Notes under the pieces: generated by a model | The model's database searches: none | The model's input: only the letters and a program-made list of their open reading frames with translations | Told to the model about the DNA's origin: nothing | Translations under genes and position numbers: made by a program | In this document: in pieces, positions 26,723 through 36,109 of the stretch | Numbering within the stretch: position 1 is the stretch's first letter | Layout of the letters: every line of letters begins with the position of its first letter | Assembly: GCA_900767915.1 (NCBI GenBank) | Contig: CAAGAX010000047.1 | Location: 1-64,000 of the forward strand | From: Acholeplasmatales bacterium | GTDB taxonomy: Bacteria; Bacillota_I; Bacilli_A; Acholeplasmatales; Anaeroplasmataceae | Reading direction: 5' to 3' | Length of the DNA stretch: 64,000 nucleotides

Positions 26723-26736
26723 AATAGTCTTATAAT
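26708..26736 (+). promoter_or_regulatory. Consensus promoter embedded in the preceding terminator
   Basis: TTGACA (26708-26713) and TATAAT (26731-26736) are exactly 17 bases apart, both perfect consensus. The -35 box is part of the terminator's 3' arm. It drives the MFS gene and perhaps the flavoprotein genes behind it. Confidence 0.8.
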
Positions 26737-26760
26737 AACCTAGTTAATTAGGAGGTTAAT

Positions 26761-27891
26761 ATGAAAAGTGATAATCAAATATTTATACATAGATTACTCA
26801 AGGCAATAGCTGATAGTATAATAATGATATTTATTCCATTATATATTTTAAAGGATACTAATAATATTAATTTATCCTTATTCTATTTAATAGCTTATTC
26901 TTTATTTGTTATCTTTTTTATTTTTATATTAAAAAGATTCATTCAAAAATTTGGTGTTTTAGCAATAATGCTTCATTTTATCCCAATAATAATTACAGAA
27001 GGAATATTATCCTTTTTTCCTATCAATATAACTACAATTATTCTTTCATCCTTATTTATGGGACTTGCTCAAGCATTATATTCAGTACCATTAAATCTAG
27101 TTTTTGCCTTTAATGATAAAAAAACTAATGTTGGAAAATTTCAAATAGCTACAAATATTGGTAAGCTTTTCTTTATTTTATTATCAGGATATATTTTATC
27201 AAGCTCAAGCTCTTCTTCATTTTTAATTTTAAGTATTTTCTCTTCAATAATATATATATTAAGTAGCTTACCACTACTTTTTTCTTATAAAAGTTTAATA
27301 AATAATTATAATAATGTAAGTATATTATCACCTAATGTTTCTAAAATTAAAATAGATCCATTATATATTTTGTTTCATATTAGCTTTGGCTTATTTCAAG
27401 TTGTAATGGATAATCTAGTTCCGTTATTTTTATATATTAATAATTTAAGCTTTCAGACTGTAACAATACTAATTGCCTTAATTGAATTAATAAAAATTTT
27501 TGTTAATTATCTAAGTCAATTACTTGTTAGTAGAAAAAAAGCATTATTATGTGTTATATTAGGCTCAATTATATTTTTTATTAGTGTTATAGGAATGATA
27601 TTTATAAAAAATAATATTGCATTATATATATTATCTACTATATCATCTATTTCCTTTCCATTAACATTTGTACCTATGTTTAGATTATATTGTAATTATT
27701 TAAGGAAAAAAGAAATTATCTTTAATGGCATTACAAGAAGAGATATTGAAATATTTTCATTTAGACCATCACTTTATGCTTTAGGCTATATTGGCTTTGG
27801 ACTTTATCCTTGTTTAATATTAGGTATAATTGTTTTACCTATAATGCTATATAGTGAGATAAAATTATTAAAATTTGACAAAGAAAAATAA
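26761..27891 (+). CDS. Major facilitator superfamily transporter
   Basis: This 376-residue membrane protein has about 11-12 hydrophobic helices in two halves. LYILKDTNNINLSLFYLIAY and FMGLAQALYSVPLNLVFAF match small Gram-positive MFS permeases. There is no substrate motif. TTAGGAGGT precedes the ATG. It is transcribed from the consensus promoter just upstream. Confidence 0.8.
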   Translation: MKSDNQIFIHRLLKAIADSIIMIFIPLYILKDTNNINLSLFYLIAYSLFVIFFIFILKRFIQKFGVLAIMLHFIPIIITEGILSFFPINITTIILSSLFMGLAQALYSVPLNLVFAFNDKKTNVGKFQIATNIGKLFFILLSGYILSSSSSSSFLILSIFSSIIYILSSLPLLFSYKSLINNYNNVSILSPNVSKIKIDPLYILFHISFGLFQVVMDNLVPLFLYINNLSFQTVTILIALIELIKIFVNYLSQLLVSRKKALLCVILGSIIFFISVIGMIFIKNNIALYILSTISSISFPLTFVPMFRLYCNYLRKKEIIFNGITRRDIEIFSFRPSLYALGYIGFGLYPCLILGIIVLPIMLYSEIKLLKFDKEK

Positions 27892-27914
27892 TAATGATAA
27901 TATGAAAAGAGGAT

Positions 27915-28985
27915 GTGATTAACTTGAAAATTGGAATTATTGGAGCAGGAGCTTCTGGAATGCTACTTGCGAATATATTAGAACAAAGTAATATTGAATA
28001 TGATTTATTTGAAAAGAAAAAGCCAGGTAGAAAATTACTGGCAAGTGGTAATGGTAGATGTAATATTTCTAATTCGAAATTAACAAATATATCATATCCA
28101 AATAATAAATGGGCCTATGATTTAGTTAAAAATAATCAGACTGAATTATTTAAGCTTTTTATGGAATTAAATATCTATACAAGTGTTGATAATGAAGGTA
28201 GAATGTATCCTATATCTGAATCAAGTCAATCAATTTATAATATATTTATGAAAAATATTCATAATTTAATTGAATTAGATTGTAATGAAATTAATAAAAA
28301 AAATAATAAATATTATATAAATAAAAGCTATGGTCCATATGATAAAATAATTATTTCAATTGGTTCTAATGCTTCAATTACCGATAAATATAGCTATCAA
28401 TTATTAGAAAGTATTGGTGTTAATATTCATTCATTTAAACCATCATTAGTGGGCTTTAAGGTTAAAGAAAAAACTAAAGAATTATCGGGAGTTAGACAAA
28501 AATGTAATATAAGTCTAATAAATAATAATGAAATATTATATAAAGAAGATGGAGAGATAATATTTAAGGATGATGGTATATCTGGAATTTGTATTATGAA
28601 CGCCTCTAGTATTTATCAGCATTTAAAAAATAAGAATAATACATATTTAAGGCTTGATTTTTTAAAAAAACAAAAATATTTAGAATTAGATTCAATATTA
28701 AAGCCTAATTTATTGTTATATATAAATAAATATAATCTTAATCCAAATGAGCTTATTTTACATATTATTGATACATATGATATTAAAAATGCTCAGGTTG
28801 CTGTAGGTGGAGTTGATTATAATTTATTAAATAATAATTTATCCTATAAATATGATAATAATATTTATTTTTCAGGAGAAGTAATTGATGCTGATGGAAT
28901 GTGTGGAGGATATAATTTAATGTTCGCTTTTATTTCTGCAATAGTGATTTCTAGGAGTATAAAAAATGAAATATCAAATAAATAA
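27915..28985 (+). CDS. HI0933-family flavoprotein (NAD(P)/FAD-dependent oxidoreductase)
   Basis: This 356-residue protein has an N-terminal FAD-binding Rossmann motif (IGIIGAGASGMLL) and the family-specific KKPGRKLLASGNGRCNISN. The C-terminal FSGEVIDADGMCGGYNLMFAF segment closes the FAD site. HI0933/YtfP-like proteins are conserved flavoproteins of unresolved function, some linked to tRNA modification. The frame opens at GTG 27915, but the RBS AGAGGATGTGA fits TTG at 27924 better, giving 353 residues. It overlaps the next flavoprotein gene by 20 bases. Confidence 0.85.
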   Translation: MINLKIGIIGAGASGMLLANILEQSNIEYDLFEKKKPGRKLLASGNGRCNISNSKLTNISYPNNKWAYDLVKNNQTELFKLFMELNIYTSVDNEGRMYPISESSQSIYNIFMKNIHNLIELDCNEINKKNNKYYINKSYGPYDKIIISIGSNASITDKYSYQLLESIGVNIHSFKPSLVGFKVKEKTKELSGVRQKCNISLINNNEILYKEDGEIIFKDDGISGICIMNASSIYQHLKNKNNTYLRLDFLKKQKYLELDSILKPNLLLYINKYNLNPNELILHIIDTYDIKNAQVAVGGVDYNLLNNNLSYKYDNNIYFSGEVIDADGMCGGYNLMFAFISAIVISRSIKNEISNK

Positions 28986-30510
28986 TTTTAAGGTTAATCC
29001 TAAGAATTTAAATAATTTAGATCAGTTAATTAAAAGTAGATTGAAAATAAATAATTATACATATCGTATTTTATCTAAATCGATTGATGCTAGAAATAAA
29101 GAAAATGTTATTGTTATATTTAAGCTATTAATTGATACATTAGAAATTCCTAAATATAAGGACATATCTATATATAAGAAGGAAGATAATAAAATCATTT
29201 ATCCTATATGGAAGGGATTATCTCCAGTTATAGTTGGCTTTGGTCCATCTGGAATGTTTGCGGCATTATATTTAGCTAGATGTAATGCTAAGCCTATTAT
29301 TATTGAGCGTGGTAAAAAAATTGAAGATAGAAAAAAGGATGTTTCTAATTTCTTAAATAATAAAGCTTTAGATGAAAATTCAAATGTACAATTTGGCGAA
29401 GGTGGAGCAGGAGCTTTTTCTGATGGAAAGCTTACTACTAATTTAAAAAATCCCTTAATTAATTTTATATTAGAGGAATTTTACAATCATGGCGCAAAGG
29501 AAGATATTTTATATGATGCAAAGCCTCATATCGGAACTGATTATTTAGAAAAAGTAGTTAGAAATATAAGATTAGAAATAGAAAAGTTGGGTGGAAAATT
29601 TTATTTTTCTACAATATTAACTGATATTAAAAGGGAAGATAATAAATTATATGCAATAGCTAATAATGATAATTTATTAAAAATTGAAACAAGTCATATA
29701 TTATTGGGAATTGGTCATAGTGCTAAGGATACTATAAGACATTTATATAATTCATTAAATGTGAAAATGGAACAAAAGGCCTTTTCAATGGGAGTTAGAA
29801 TTGAGCATTTAAGAGATAAAATAAATTTTAGTCAATATGGCAAATTTAAGGATTATTTACCTGCAGCTTATTATAATTTAGCTTCTCATGATGAATTTGG
29901 TAGAGGTGTTTATACATTTTGTATGTGCCCTGGAGGATATGTTTTAGCTTCAGCATCCGATAAAAATACAATTGTTGTTAATGGAATGAGTAATAATGAT
30001 AGAGCTAATATTAATTCAAATTCAGCAATTTTAGTAGATGTAAGACCTAGTGATTATGATAAAGGAAATACATTAGATGGTATAGATTTTCAAGAATATT
30101 ATGAGCATTTAGCTTATAATGTATCTAATGACTATAGAGCTCCAAGTAATTTAGTTAAAGAATTTTTGAATGATACAATAGCGGAAAAAGAAAGAACTAT
30201 TAAAACCTCATATCCACATGGTTTAAAAATGTGTGATTTAAAGGAATGCTTACCAGAATTTGTAGTTGATGGAATTAAATTCGGAATTAAAAGCTTTAGT
30301 AAAAAGCTTAAGGGCTTTGATGATCCTGATGCTATATTAATTGGAATTGAATCAAGATCATCATCTCCAGTTAGAATTTTAAGAGATGAAAATAAAGAAT
30401 CAACCTTTAAAGGAATTTACCCAATGGGTGAAGGGGCAGGCTATGCAGGAGGTATTACTTCTAGTGCATTAGATGGTTTAAAGGTTGCAATGACAATTGC
30501 AAGTAAATAA
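28966..30510 (+). CDS. FAD-dependent dehydrogenase (COG2509-like)
   Basis: This 514-residue flavoprotein has a 75-residue N-terminal domain, then an FAD motif VIVGFGPSGMFAALYLA (around residue 87). NVQFGEGGAGAFSDGKLTT is diagnostic of this uncharacterised dehydrogenase family. FCMCPGGYVL and PMGEGAGYAGGITSSALDG follow. The physiological substrate is unknown. The start codon lies in the end of the preceding flavoprotein gene with AGGAG upstream, so the two are co-translated. Confidence 0.85.
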   Translation: MKYQINNFKVNPKNLNNLDQLIKSRLKINNYTYRILSKSIDARNKENVIVIFKLLIDTLEIPKYKDISIYKKEDNKIIYPIWKGLSPVIVGFGPSGMFAALYLARCNAKPIIIERGKKIEDRKKDVSNFLNNKALDENSNVQFGEGGAGAFSDGKLTTNLKNPLINFILEEFYNHGAKEDILYDAKPHIGTDYLEKVVRNIRLEIEKLGGKFYFSTILTDIKREDNKLYAIANNDNLLKIETSHILLGIGHSAKDTIRHLYNSLNVKMEQKAFSMGVRIEHLRDKINFSQYGKFKDYLPAAYYNLASHDEFGRGVYTFCMCPGGYVLASASDKNTIVVNGMSNNDRANINSNSAILVDVRPSDYDKGNTLDGIDFQEYYEHLAYNVSNDYRAPSNLVKEFLNDTIAEKERTIKTSYPHGLKMCDLKECLPEFVVDGIKFGIKSFSKKLKGFDDPDAILIGIESRSSSPVRILRDENKESTFKGIYPMGEGAGYAGGITSSALDGLKVAMTIASK

Positions 30511-30551
30511 AATATATTTTCTATTCTGATGAAGTAATAAATACCACTTAC

Positions 30552-30580
30552 TTTCAAATAATGACATTTTGTGCTATAAT
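30552..30580 (+). promoter_or_regulatory. Putative promoter for the Nudix-PHP-engB operon
   Basis: TTTCAA (30552-30557) and a perfect TATAAT (30575-30580) are spaced by 17 bases, 35 bases before the Nudix start. A tandem GAGTAGT direct repeat follows at about 30586-30599. Confidence 0.5.
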
Positions 30581-30614
30581 ATTCTTGAGTAGTGAGTAGT
30601 GAAGGAGTAGAAAA

Positions 30615-31034
30615 ATGAGAAGAGAAGAATCTTGTGGTGCTGTCTTGTATACCATAGAAAATGGTAAAAGAGTATATGTATTAATTATGGAAGCAAATGG
30701 TTCTTATGGATTACCTAAGGGGCATAAGAATTCGAATGAAACTGATGAAGAAACTGCATTAAGAGAAATTAAGGAGGAAACAGGCATAGATGCAACTATT
30801 GTTAAAGGTATGAAAAGAACTATAAAATATCCTGTTCCTCTTAATAAATCTATTAAAGAGGTTGTATATTTTGTTGCGAAATATGAAAATCAGGATTTAA
30901 ATCCAATGGATAATAACATTTTATGTGCCAAAAAATTTACATTAGAATCGGCACTATCTGTTTTAAAATTTTCTCAAATTAGAGATTTATTAGTTGAAGC
31001 TGATTATATGATTGATTTTTTAGGAGCAAAATAA
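30615..31034 (+). CDS. Nudix hydrolase
   Basis: This 139-residue phosphohydrolase of nucleotide diphosphates linked to another moiety has a complete Nudix box (GX5EX7REUXEEXGU) at about residues 36-58: GHKNSNE..., REIKEETGI. The short basic style and SCGAVLYT start resemble bis(5'-nucleosyl)-tetraphosphatase (Ap4A hydrolase) types. GAAGGAGTAG precedes the ATG, and its stop overlaps the next start by one base. Confidence 0.88.
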   Translation: MRREESCGAVLYTIENGKRVYVLIMEANGSYGLPKGHKNSNETDEETALREIKEETGIDATIVKGMKRTIKYPVPLNKSIKEVVYFVAKYENQDLNPMDNNILCAKKFTLESALSVLKFSQIRDLLVEADYMIDFLGAK

Positions 31035-31843
31035 TGAGGATAGATTTACATAATCATACTAAGCATTCTGATGGAGTATTAACACCAAAAGAATTAATAG
31101 AAAGAGCCGTATTAAATCATGTTGATGTTTTTGCACTAACTGATCACGATTCTGTATTTGGCTGTGATGAGATAGAAAATATTGCTTTAGATTACCCTGT
31201 TAGAATAATTAAAGGATTAGAGCTTTCCACTGATCATAAAGGTGATAGTGTTCATATTGTTTGTTTATTTAAGAATAATATAGTTCCAAAGAAAATGATC
31301 GAATTTTCAGAAAATATAGTTAAAAAAAGAGAAGAAAGAGCTATAAAAATGATGAATAATATTCACGATATTTATGGCTTAAAAATAGATATTGATGATT
31401 TATTTAAAAATGCCCAAATAATTACAAGAGCTAATATGCTTAGAAGTATTGCTAAATGTAATAATTTTAGCCTAGAGGAAGCATCATTTTATGTATCAAA
31501 TGATTCTAAGGCTTATATTCCTTCAACTAAAATGTCTGTTCGTGAAGGAATAAAATTAGCTAGAGAAAATAATTGCTTTGTAATATTAGCTCATCCTTGT
31601 TTAATTCGTCATCAAGAAAATTTAAGAGAAATCCTTGATTACGGCTTTGATGGAATTGAAACAAGATATCCAAGCCCTAAAAATAATGAGGAATTCTTTA
31701 AAAAAATAGCTTTAGAATATAATCTTATTCCATCAGCAGGTAGTGATTGTCATGGTGATAAAACTCATAGTGATATAGGAACTGCTACATTAAATGAAGT
31801 GGAGTTTAAGCCTATTGCTGATAAAATAGGATTTAAAATTTAG
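31034..31843 (+). CDS. PHP domain metal-dependent phosphoesterase
   Basis: This 269-residue PHP protein has the four metal-binding motifs in order: DLHNHTKHSDG, ALTDHDSV, LAHPCLIR and AGSDCHGD. The closest described relatives are YciV/RnmAM-type 5'-3' exonucleases and 3',5'-nucleoside bisphosphate phosphatases. It overlaps the Nudix gene by one base and is followed by engB after 8 bases. Confidence 0.87.
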   Translation: MRIDLHNHTKHSDGVLTPKELIERAVLNHVDVFALTDHDSVFGCDEIENIALDYPVRIIKGLELSTDHKGDSVHIVCLFKNNIVPKKMIEFSENIVKKREERAIKMMNNIHDIYGLKIDIDDLFKNAQIITRANMLRSIAKCNNFSLEEASFYVSNDSKAYIPSTKMSVREGIKLARENNCFVILAHPCLIRHQENLREILDYGFDGIETRYPSPKNNEEFFKKIALEYNLIPSAGSDCHGDKTHSDIGTATLNEVEFKPIADKIGFKI

Positions 31844-31851
31844 GAGGAAAA

Positions 31852-32457
31852 ATGGAAATTAAAAATGCTGAATTTATTACCTCGGCTGTAGATCTAAATG
31901 GATTACCTACTGATGAAAAGGTTGAATTTATGTTTTGTGGAAGATCTAATGTTGGCAAATCTTCATTTATAAATATGCTTACTAATAGAAAAGCTCTTGC
32001 TAGAACATCAAGTAATCCAGGTAAAACTCAAACATTAAATTTCTTTTTAATTAATAATGATTTTTATTTTGTTGATGTTCCAGGCTATGGATATGCAAGG
32101 GTAAGTAAATCTATTAAAGAAACATTTGGTAAAATGATAGAGGATTATGTTAAAAATAGAGAGAATTTAAAAATGGTTTTTCTTTTAGTTGATTTTAGAC
32201 ATAAGCCAAGTGAAGATGATGTTTTAATGTATAATTTCTTAAAATACTATCATTTACCAGTTACAATTATCGCAACAAAATCTGATAAAATTAAGAATAG
32301 TGAAAGAGCTAAATGTAAGTCTCAAATAAAGGAAACCTTAAATTTAGTTGATACTGATAGATTTATTGTAACCTCCTCAGAGAAAAAAGAAGGAATTGGT
32401 CTAGTATATAATGTATTAGATGAAATTACTAATTTATATAGTCATCATAATGAATAA
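31852..32457 (+). CDS. ysxC: Ribosome biogenesis GTPase YsxC/EngB
   Basis: This 201-residue GTPase is needed for large ribosomal subunit assembly. G1 GRSNVGKSS, G2 region NPGKTQT, G3 DVPGYGYA, G4 TKSDK and G5-like TSSEK are all present. Length is typical. TTAGGAGG lies directly before the ATG. It is the last gene before a strong terminator. Confidence 0.95.
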   Translation: MEIKNAEFITSAVDLNGLPTDEKVEFMFCGRSNVGKSSFINMLTNRKALARTSSNPGKTQTLNFFLINNDFYFVDVPGYGYARVSKSIKETFGKMIEDYVKNRENLKMVFLLVDFRHKPSEDDVLMYNFLKYYHLPVTIIATKSDKIKNSERAKCKSQIKETLNLVDTDRFIVTSSEKKEGIGLVYNVLDEITNLYSHHNE

Positions 32458-32520
32458 TATCTAATTAATAATATAATCATATAGTATAAGATAAAATAAT
32501 GTTTATTTAAAATAAAGTAT

Positions 32521-32584
32521 AAAAAAGCCTAATTAAATTTACCCTTAATATTTATTGCTAAGGTTAAACTAATTAGGCTTTTTT
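32521..32584 (+). terminator. Long intrinsic terminator after engB
   Basis: Arms 32521-32535 and 32570-32584 are perfectly complementary over 15 bp and end in a T-run. A second inner stem (TTTA/CCCTTA with TAAGG/TAAA) extends it. An A-run on the other side makes it potentially bidirectional. The rest of the gap to 32730 is AT-rich with no clear gene; a TATAAT lies at 32671-32676 with no good -35 partner. Confidence 0.85.
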
Positions 32585-32730
32585 ATATAATGCTTATCTA
32601 ATATAAATTTATTATTTTTTTAATATTATAAATAAATATTTTCTAAAAGATTTATATTCTTTAATTTAGATATAATTATCTTAGGTATTTTTTTTATTTT
32701 TTTTTCATATAATCTCTTAGGTGAATATAA

Positions 32731-33426
32731 ATGATGATGGAAATAGAAAAGAATGTTTTTGTACCCCTTGAAGGAATTACTCAGCTTATTAATAGTAAGG
32801 TTATATTAAAGGATGTTAATGAAGTTAAGGATAAAACAGAATACTTAATATCCTTAGATGTTAGTTATAAGGATTCTTTTAATCATGAATGCTTTAAAGT
32901 GTTAGAATTGAAAGAAAATGTTGATTTTAATAATGTTTTATTATCAATAGAAAAAAGTAATGTCTTTGTAGTAGAGCTTATAGGTCTAGAGGTGAATTAC
33001 ATTTTAAGTGTTAATTCAAATAAAGATGCAATCATTGAAAATGAAAACAATCAAGCTACTAGCGTAGAGGATAATAATGAATTACTTAATAAAGAAAATA
33101 ATCAAAAAATAACAAAAAACGATAAAATTGAAAAAAATAATGAAATAATAAAAGAAGAAATTAAAAACCAATATGAGGAAAAGCTTACAAATGAGATGAA
33201 TGAAAGAAATGTAAAAATAATAGAAACTAAAGGTAATGGAAATGAACTTGATTTTTTAAGCTTTTTTGATCAAAGCTTAAGTTCTTATTATAAAATTAAA
33301 ACAATTTATAATGCTGATGAAAAGGAATTAAATAAAATTTCAAAGGAATATAATATTTCAATTGAGGAGCTTTTAAAAGGCTATGATAGAAAAAACAAAT
33401 GTGTTATTTTCAAGCTTAAGGGGTAA
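32731..33426 (+). CDS. Unknown protein, possible LysM-like C-terminus
   Basis: I do not recognise this 231-residue soluble protein. Residues 1-110 contain strand-like segments. A charged Asn/Lys/Glu-rich linker follows (about 110-175). The last 50 residues (SSYYKIKTIYNADEKELNKI... then ISIEELLKGYD) have the spacing of a divergent LysM fold. A beta domain, an acidic linker and a C-terminal LysM is the layout of spore-coat morphogenetic proteins such as SpoVID, but this similarity is weak. It overlaps the next gene by 44 bases. Confidence 0.6.
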   Translation: MMMEIEKNVFVPLEGITQLINSKVILKDVNEVKDKTEYLISLDVSYKDSFNHECFKVLELKENVDFNNVLLSIEKSNVFVVELIGLEVNYILSVNSNKDAIIENENNQATSVEDNNELLNKENNQKITKNDKIEKNNEIIKEEIKNQYEEKLTNEMNERNVKIIETKGNGNELDFLSFFDQSLSSYYKIKTIYNADEKELNKISKEYNISIEELLKGYDRKNKCVIFKLKG

Positions 33427-34267
33427 TTTACCCTTTAATCTTGAAATTAAAGCTATAAATACAAATTATTTCTTATTATTTGATTGTGATAACATTTTAT
33501 ATCATTTGTATATTTTAGACTATAAAGAATATAATATATTTTTAGAATTAAAAAAATCTAAATATATTAAAGAATCAATATTTGAAACAAAATTTAATGA
33601 TACCTATTTGATATTATATAAGCTTAAATTAATTAAGGATAAAACTATTTTAGCTGATAGAAAAATAAGCTTATTAATATGTTTATTTAATGATTTTTCT
33701 CATTCAATTAAATTATCTAAAAGTAATAGTATGTTATTAAAAAATCAAACAACAATTCTAAATAATAAATTCTCATATTATGAAATGCGTATTAGAAATA
33801 TTGAAATGAAAAGAATAAAAAATGATTTCGATTGGGTTATTTTATCGAAGTATCATATTATTTTAGATACAAGATTATATTTATATGATTTACTTGATGA
33901 TATATTTAGATATATTGATTCAGAAAGTGAAATAAAGATTGGATTAATATTTAAAAATCCTTTTTTAATTTATTTTGAAAATGATAAAATAGAGCCATAT
34001 ATGGAATTATATTATGGTTCTTTAGGAATGATGCTTGCAAGAGCATATATTGAATTTGGCTCGATTAATGAAAACTATTTTATAGAAGAAATAAAAAAGC
34101 TTAATAGAATAGATAAAATATATTTTTTATATTCAACCTTATATATTCTAATATTAAGCTTTAATTTTGATATTGATGAAAAAATAGATTTATATTTAGA
34201 TATAACAAAAATGCTTCATCAGGTAATTTATAACTTTGGCTATATTACAAAGGAATCATTTAAATAG
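33383..34267 (+). CDS. Unknown protein paired with the LysM-like gene
   Basis: This 294-residue protein has no motif I can identify. It has strand-rich N-terminal and helix-rich C-terminal halves, no signal peptide and no clear membrane helix. Its layout could suit a degenerate aminoglycoside-kinase/CotS-like fold, but no catalytic motif is visible, so no function is claimed. It starts inside the preceding gene, with GAGGAGC and AAAAGG upstream, so the two products are probably made together. Its last codons overlap the convergent small membrane protein. Confidence 0.6.
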   Translation: MIEKTNVLFSSLRGNLPFNLEIKAINTNYFLLFDCDNILYHLYILDYKEYNIFLELKKSKYIKESIFETKFNDTYLILYKLKLIKDKTILADRKISLLICLFNDFSHSIKLSKSNSMLLKNQTTILNNKFSYYEMRIRNIEMKRIKNDFDWVILSKYHIILDTRLYLYDLLDDIFRYIDSESEIKIGLIFKNPFLIYFENDKIEPYMELYYGSLGMMLARAYIEFGSINENYFIEEIKKLNRIDKIYFLYSTLYILILSFNFDIDEKIDLYLDITKMLHQVIYNFGYITKESFK

Positions 34268-34450
34268 AGAGGTTATATCATTTTTATAGTGGCTTATTAT
34301 TATATAACCAGAAACTATTACTGTTATAATAGCTAATATTATTAAATTAATTTCTGAATAAAAGAAGATTGTAAGAATTAATTGATATATTAATAAAGTG
34401 GTAAATATAACCTTAATATTATCCTTGATTATTTGAAATAAATTACCCAT
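34256..34450 (-). CDS. Small two-helix membrane protein
   Basis: This 64-residue protein has two hydrophobic helices (about 12-31 and 34-52) and a short charged tail. On its strand GGTGAT lies 5 bases before the ATG, which supports it as real. It overlaps the end of the convergent + strand gene by 12 bases. Function unknown. Confidence 0.55.
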   Translation of the reverse strand: MGNLFQIIKDNIKVIFTTLLIYQLILTIFFYSEINLIILAIITVIVSGYIIISHYKNDITSLFK

Positions 34451-34511
34451 ATTATCACCATTTTAGTATATGCATAATATAACAAAATTAGACTAATTTT
34501 ATTTTTTCATT

Positions 34512-34547
34512 GAATAGGTGAATTATTAATACCTATTCTTTTTTTTA
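34512..34547 (+). terminator. Intrinsic terminator
   Basis: GAATAGGT (34512-34519) and ACCTATTC (34531-34538) form an 8-bp stem followed by a long T-run. The T-run is only on the + strand side, so it ends transcripts from the unknown gene pair upstream. Confidence 0.75.
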
Positions 34548-34638
34548 TTTAAAGAAATTAATTAATCTAATTTTTAAAATAAAACATAAAATAAATTGAA
34601 AAAATCGTTAATTAACAATGAAATATACTGAAATTTGT

Positions 34639-34667
34639 TTGACTTTTAAGATTTTTGCGGATATAAT
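34639..34667 (+). promoter_or_regulatory. Sigma-A promoter for glyQS
   Basis: TTGACT (34639-34644) and TATAAT (34662-34667) are 17 bases apart. The start site near 34674 leaves about 30 bases of leader, too short for a T-box. Confidence 0.75.
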
Positions 34668-34704
34668 AATATAATGGAATAAATGTATTTACGGAGGGAA
34701 AAAT

Positions 34705-36084
34705 ATGCAGAAAATAACATTAGAAGGATTAGCCGCTTTTTTAAAGGAACAAGGCTTTGTATTCCAAGGTAGTGAAATTTATGGAGGTCTTGCAAATGCA
34801 TGGGATTATGGTCCACTTGGTGTAGAATTAAAAAACAATATTAAGCAAGCATGGTGGAAGAAATTTGTAAGCCAAAATAGATATAATGTTGGTTTAGACT
34901 CTGCTATTTTAATGAATAAGGAGGTATGGGTTGCTTCAGGACACATTGGTTCATTTAGTGATCCATTAGTTGATTGTAAGTCTTGTCATTCTCGTTTTAG
35001 AGCAGATAAATTAATTGAGGATTTCACTCATGGTGAAGTTACTGGCGATGGAATGACTAATGAGGAATTAACTAAATATTTAATTGATAATCAAATTAAG
35101 TGTCCTACATGTGGTGCTTTAAATTATACTGATATTCGTCAATTTAACCTTATGTTTAAGACTCATCAAGGTGTTATTGAGGAAGCAAAGAGTGAGGTTT
35201 ATTTAAGACCTGAAACAGCTCAAGGTATTTTTGTTAATTTTAAAAATGTTCAAAGAACTACTAGAAAAAAGGTTCCTTTTGGAATTGGACAAATTGGAAA
35301 GAGCTTTAGAAATGAAATTACACCAGGTAATTTTATTTTCCGTACAAGAGAATTCGAGCAAATGGAATTAGAATTTTTCTGTAAGCCTAATACTGAGCTT
35401 GAATGGTTCAATTATTGGAGAAGCTATTGTATGGATTTCTTAAAATCAATTGGTGTTGATGGAAATAAGCTTAGATTCCGTGATCATGAGGCTAAGGAAT
35501 TGTCATTTTATAGTAATGCAACAACTGATATTGAATTTGAATTCCCTTGGGGCTTTGGTGAGCTATGGGGTATAGCAAGTAGAACTAATTATGATTTAAA
35601 TGCTCATCAAGAGCATTCAAAGGCTAATTTAGAATATCTTGATCCAGAGGATAATTCTAAATATTTACCTTATGTAGTTGAACCATCTGTAGGTGTTGAG
35701 CGTATGCTATTATCTGTATTATTCTCAGCATATGATGAGGAAACTAATGAAAAGGGTGATGTAAGAACTGTTTTACATCTACATCCTGTATTAGCTCCTT
35801 ACAAGCTTGCGGTATTACCATTAATTAAAAAGAATCATGCAGAAAAAGCAAATGAAATATTTGATAAATTATGCAAGGAATTTACAATTACTTATGATGA
35901 AACTGCAAATATTGGCAAGAGATATCGTAGACAGGATGCAATAGGTACTCCTTTCTGTATTACAGTTGATGATAATACTTTAGCTAATAATACAGTTACA
36001 TTAAGAAATAGAGATACAATGGAGCAAATTACTTTATCAGTAGATGAGGTTGCACCATATATTAAAAAGCAATTAGAATTTTAA
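34705..36084 (+). CDS. glyQS: Glycyl-tRNA synthetase (single-chain type)
   Basis: This 459-residue class II synthetase is of the homodimeric alpha2 type. Motif 2 (FRNEITPGNFIFRTREFEQME), motif 3 (EPSVGVERMLLS) and the C-terminal anticodon-binding domain (HPVLAPYKLAVLPL) are visible. An insertion with two Cys-x2-Cys pairs (CKSCHS and CPTCGA) may bind zinc. ACGGAGGG precedes the ATG. dnaG follows after 25 bases. Confidence 0.95.
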   Translation: MQKITLEGLAAFLKEQGFVFQGSEIYGGLANAWDYGPLGVELKNNIKQAWWKKFVSQNRYNVGLDSAILMNKEVWVASGHIGSFSDPLVDCKSCHSRFRADKLIEDFTHGEVTGDGMTNEELTKYLIDNQIKCPTCGALNYTDIRQFNLMFKTHQGVIEEAKSEVYLRPETAQGIFVNFKNVQRTTRKKVPFGIGQIGKSFRNEITPGNFIFRTREFEQMELEFFCKPNTELEWFNYWRSYCMDFLKSIGVDGNKLRFRDHEAKELSFYSNATTDIEFEFPWGFGELWGIASRTNYDLNAHQEHSKANLEYLDPEDNSKYLPYVVEPSVGVERMLLSVLFSAYDEETNEKGDVRTVLHLHPVLAPYKLAVLPLIKKNHAEKANEIFDKLCKEFTITYDETANIGKRYRRQDAIGTPFCITVDDNTLANNTVTLRNRDTMEQITLSVDEVAPYIKKQLEF

Positions 36085-36109
36085 TTAATCATTTGAAAGG
36101 GGCATTATT

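Noticed and set aside
34501..34704. T-box leader before glyQS
   Set aside because: The promoter at 34639-34667 leaves only about 30 transcribed bases, and no T-box sequence is present. The hairpin at 34512-34547 is a terminator of upstream genes.
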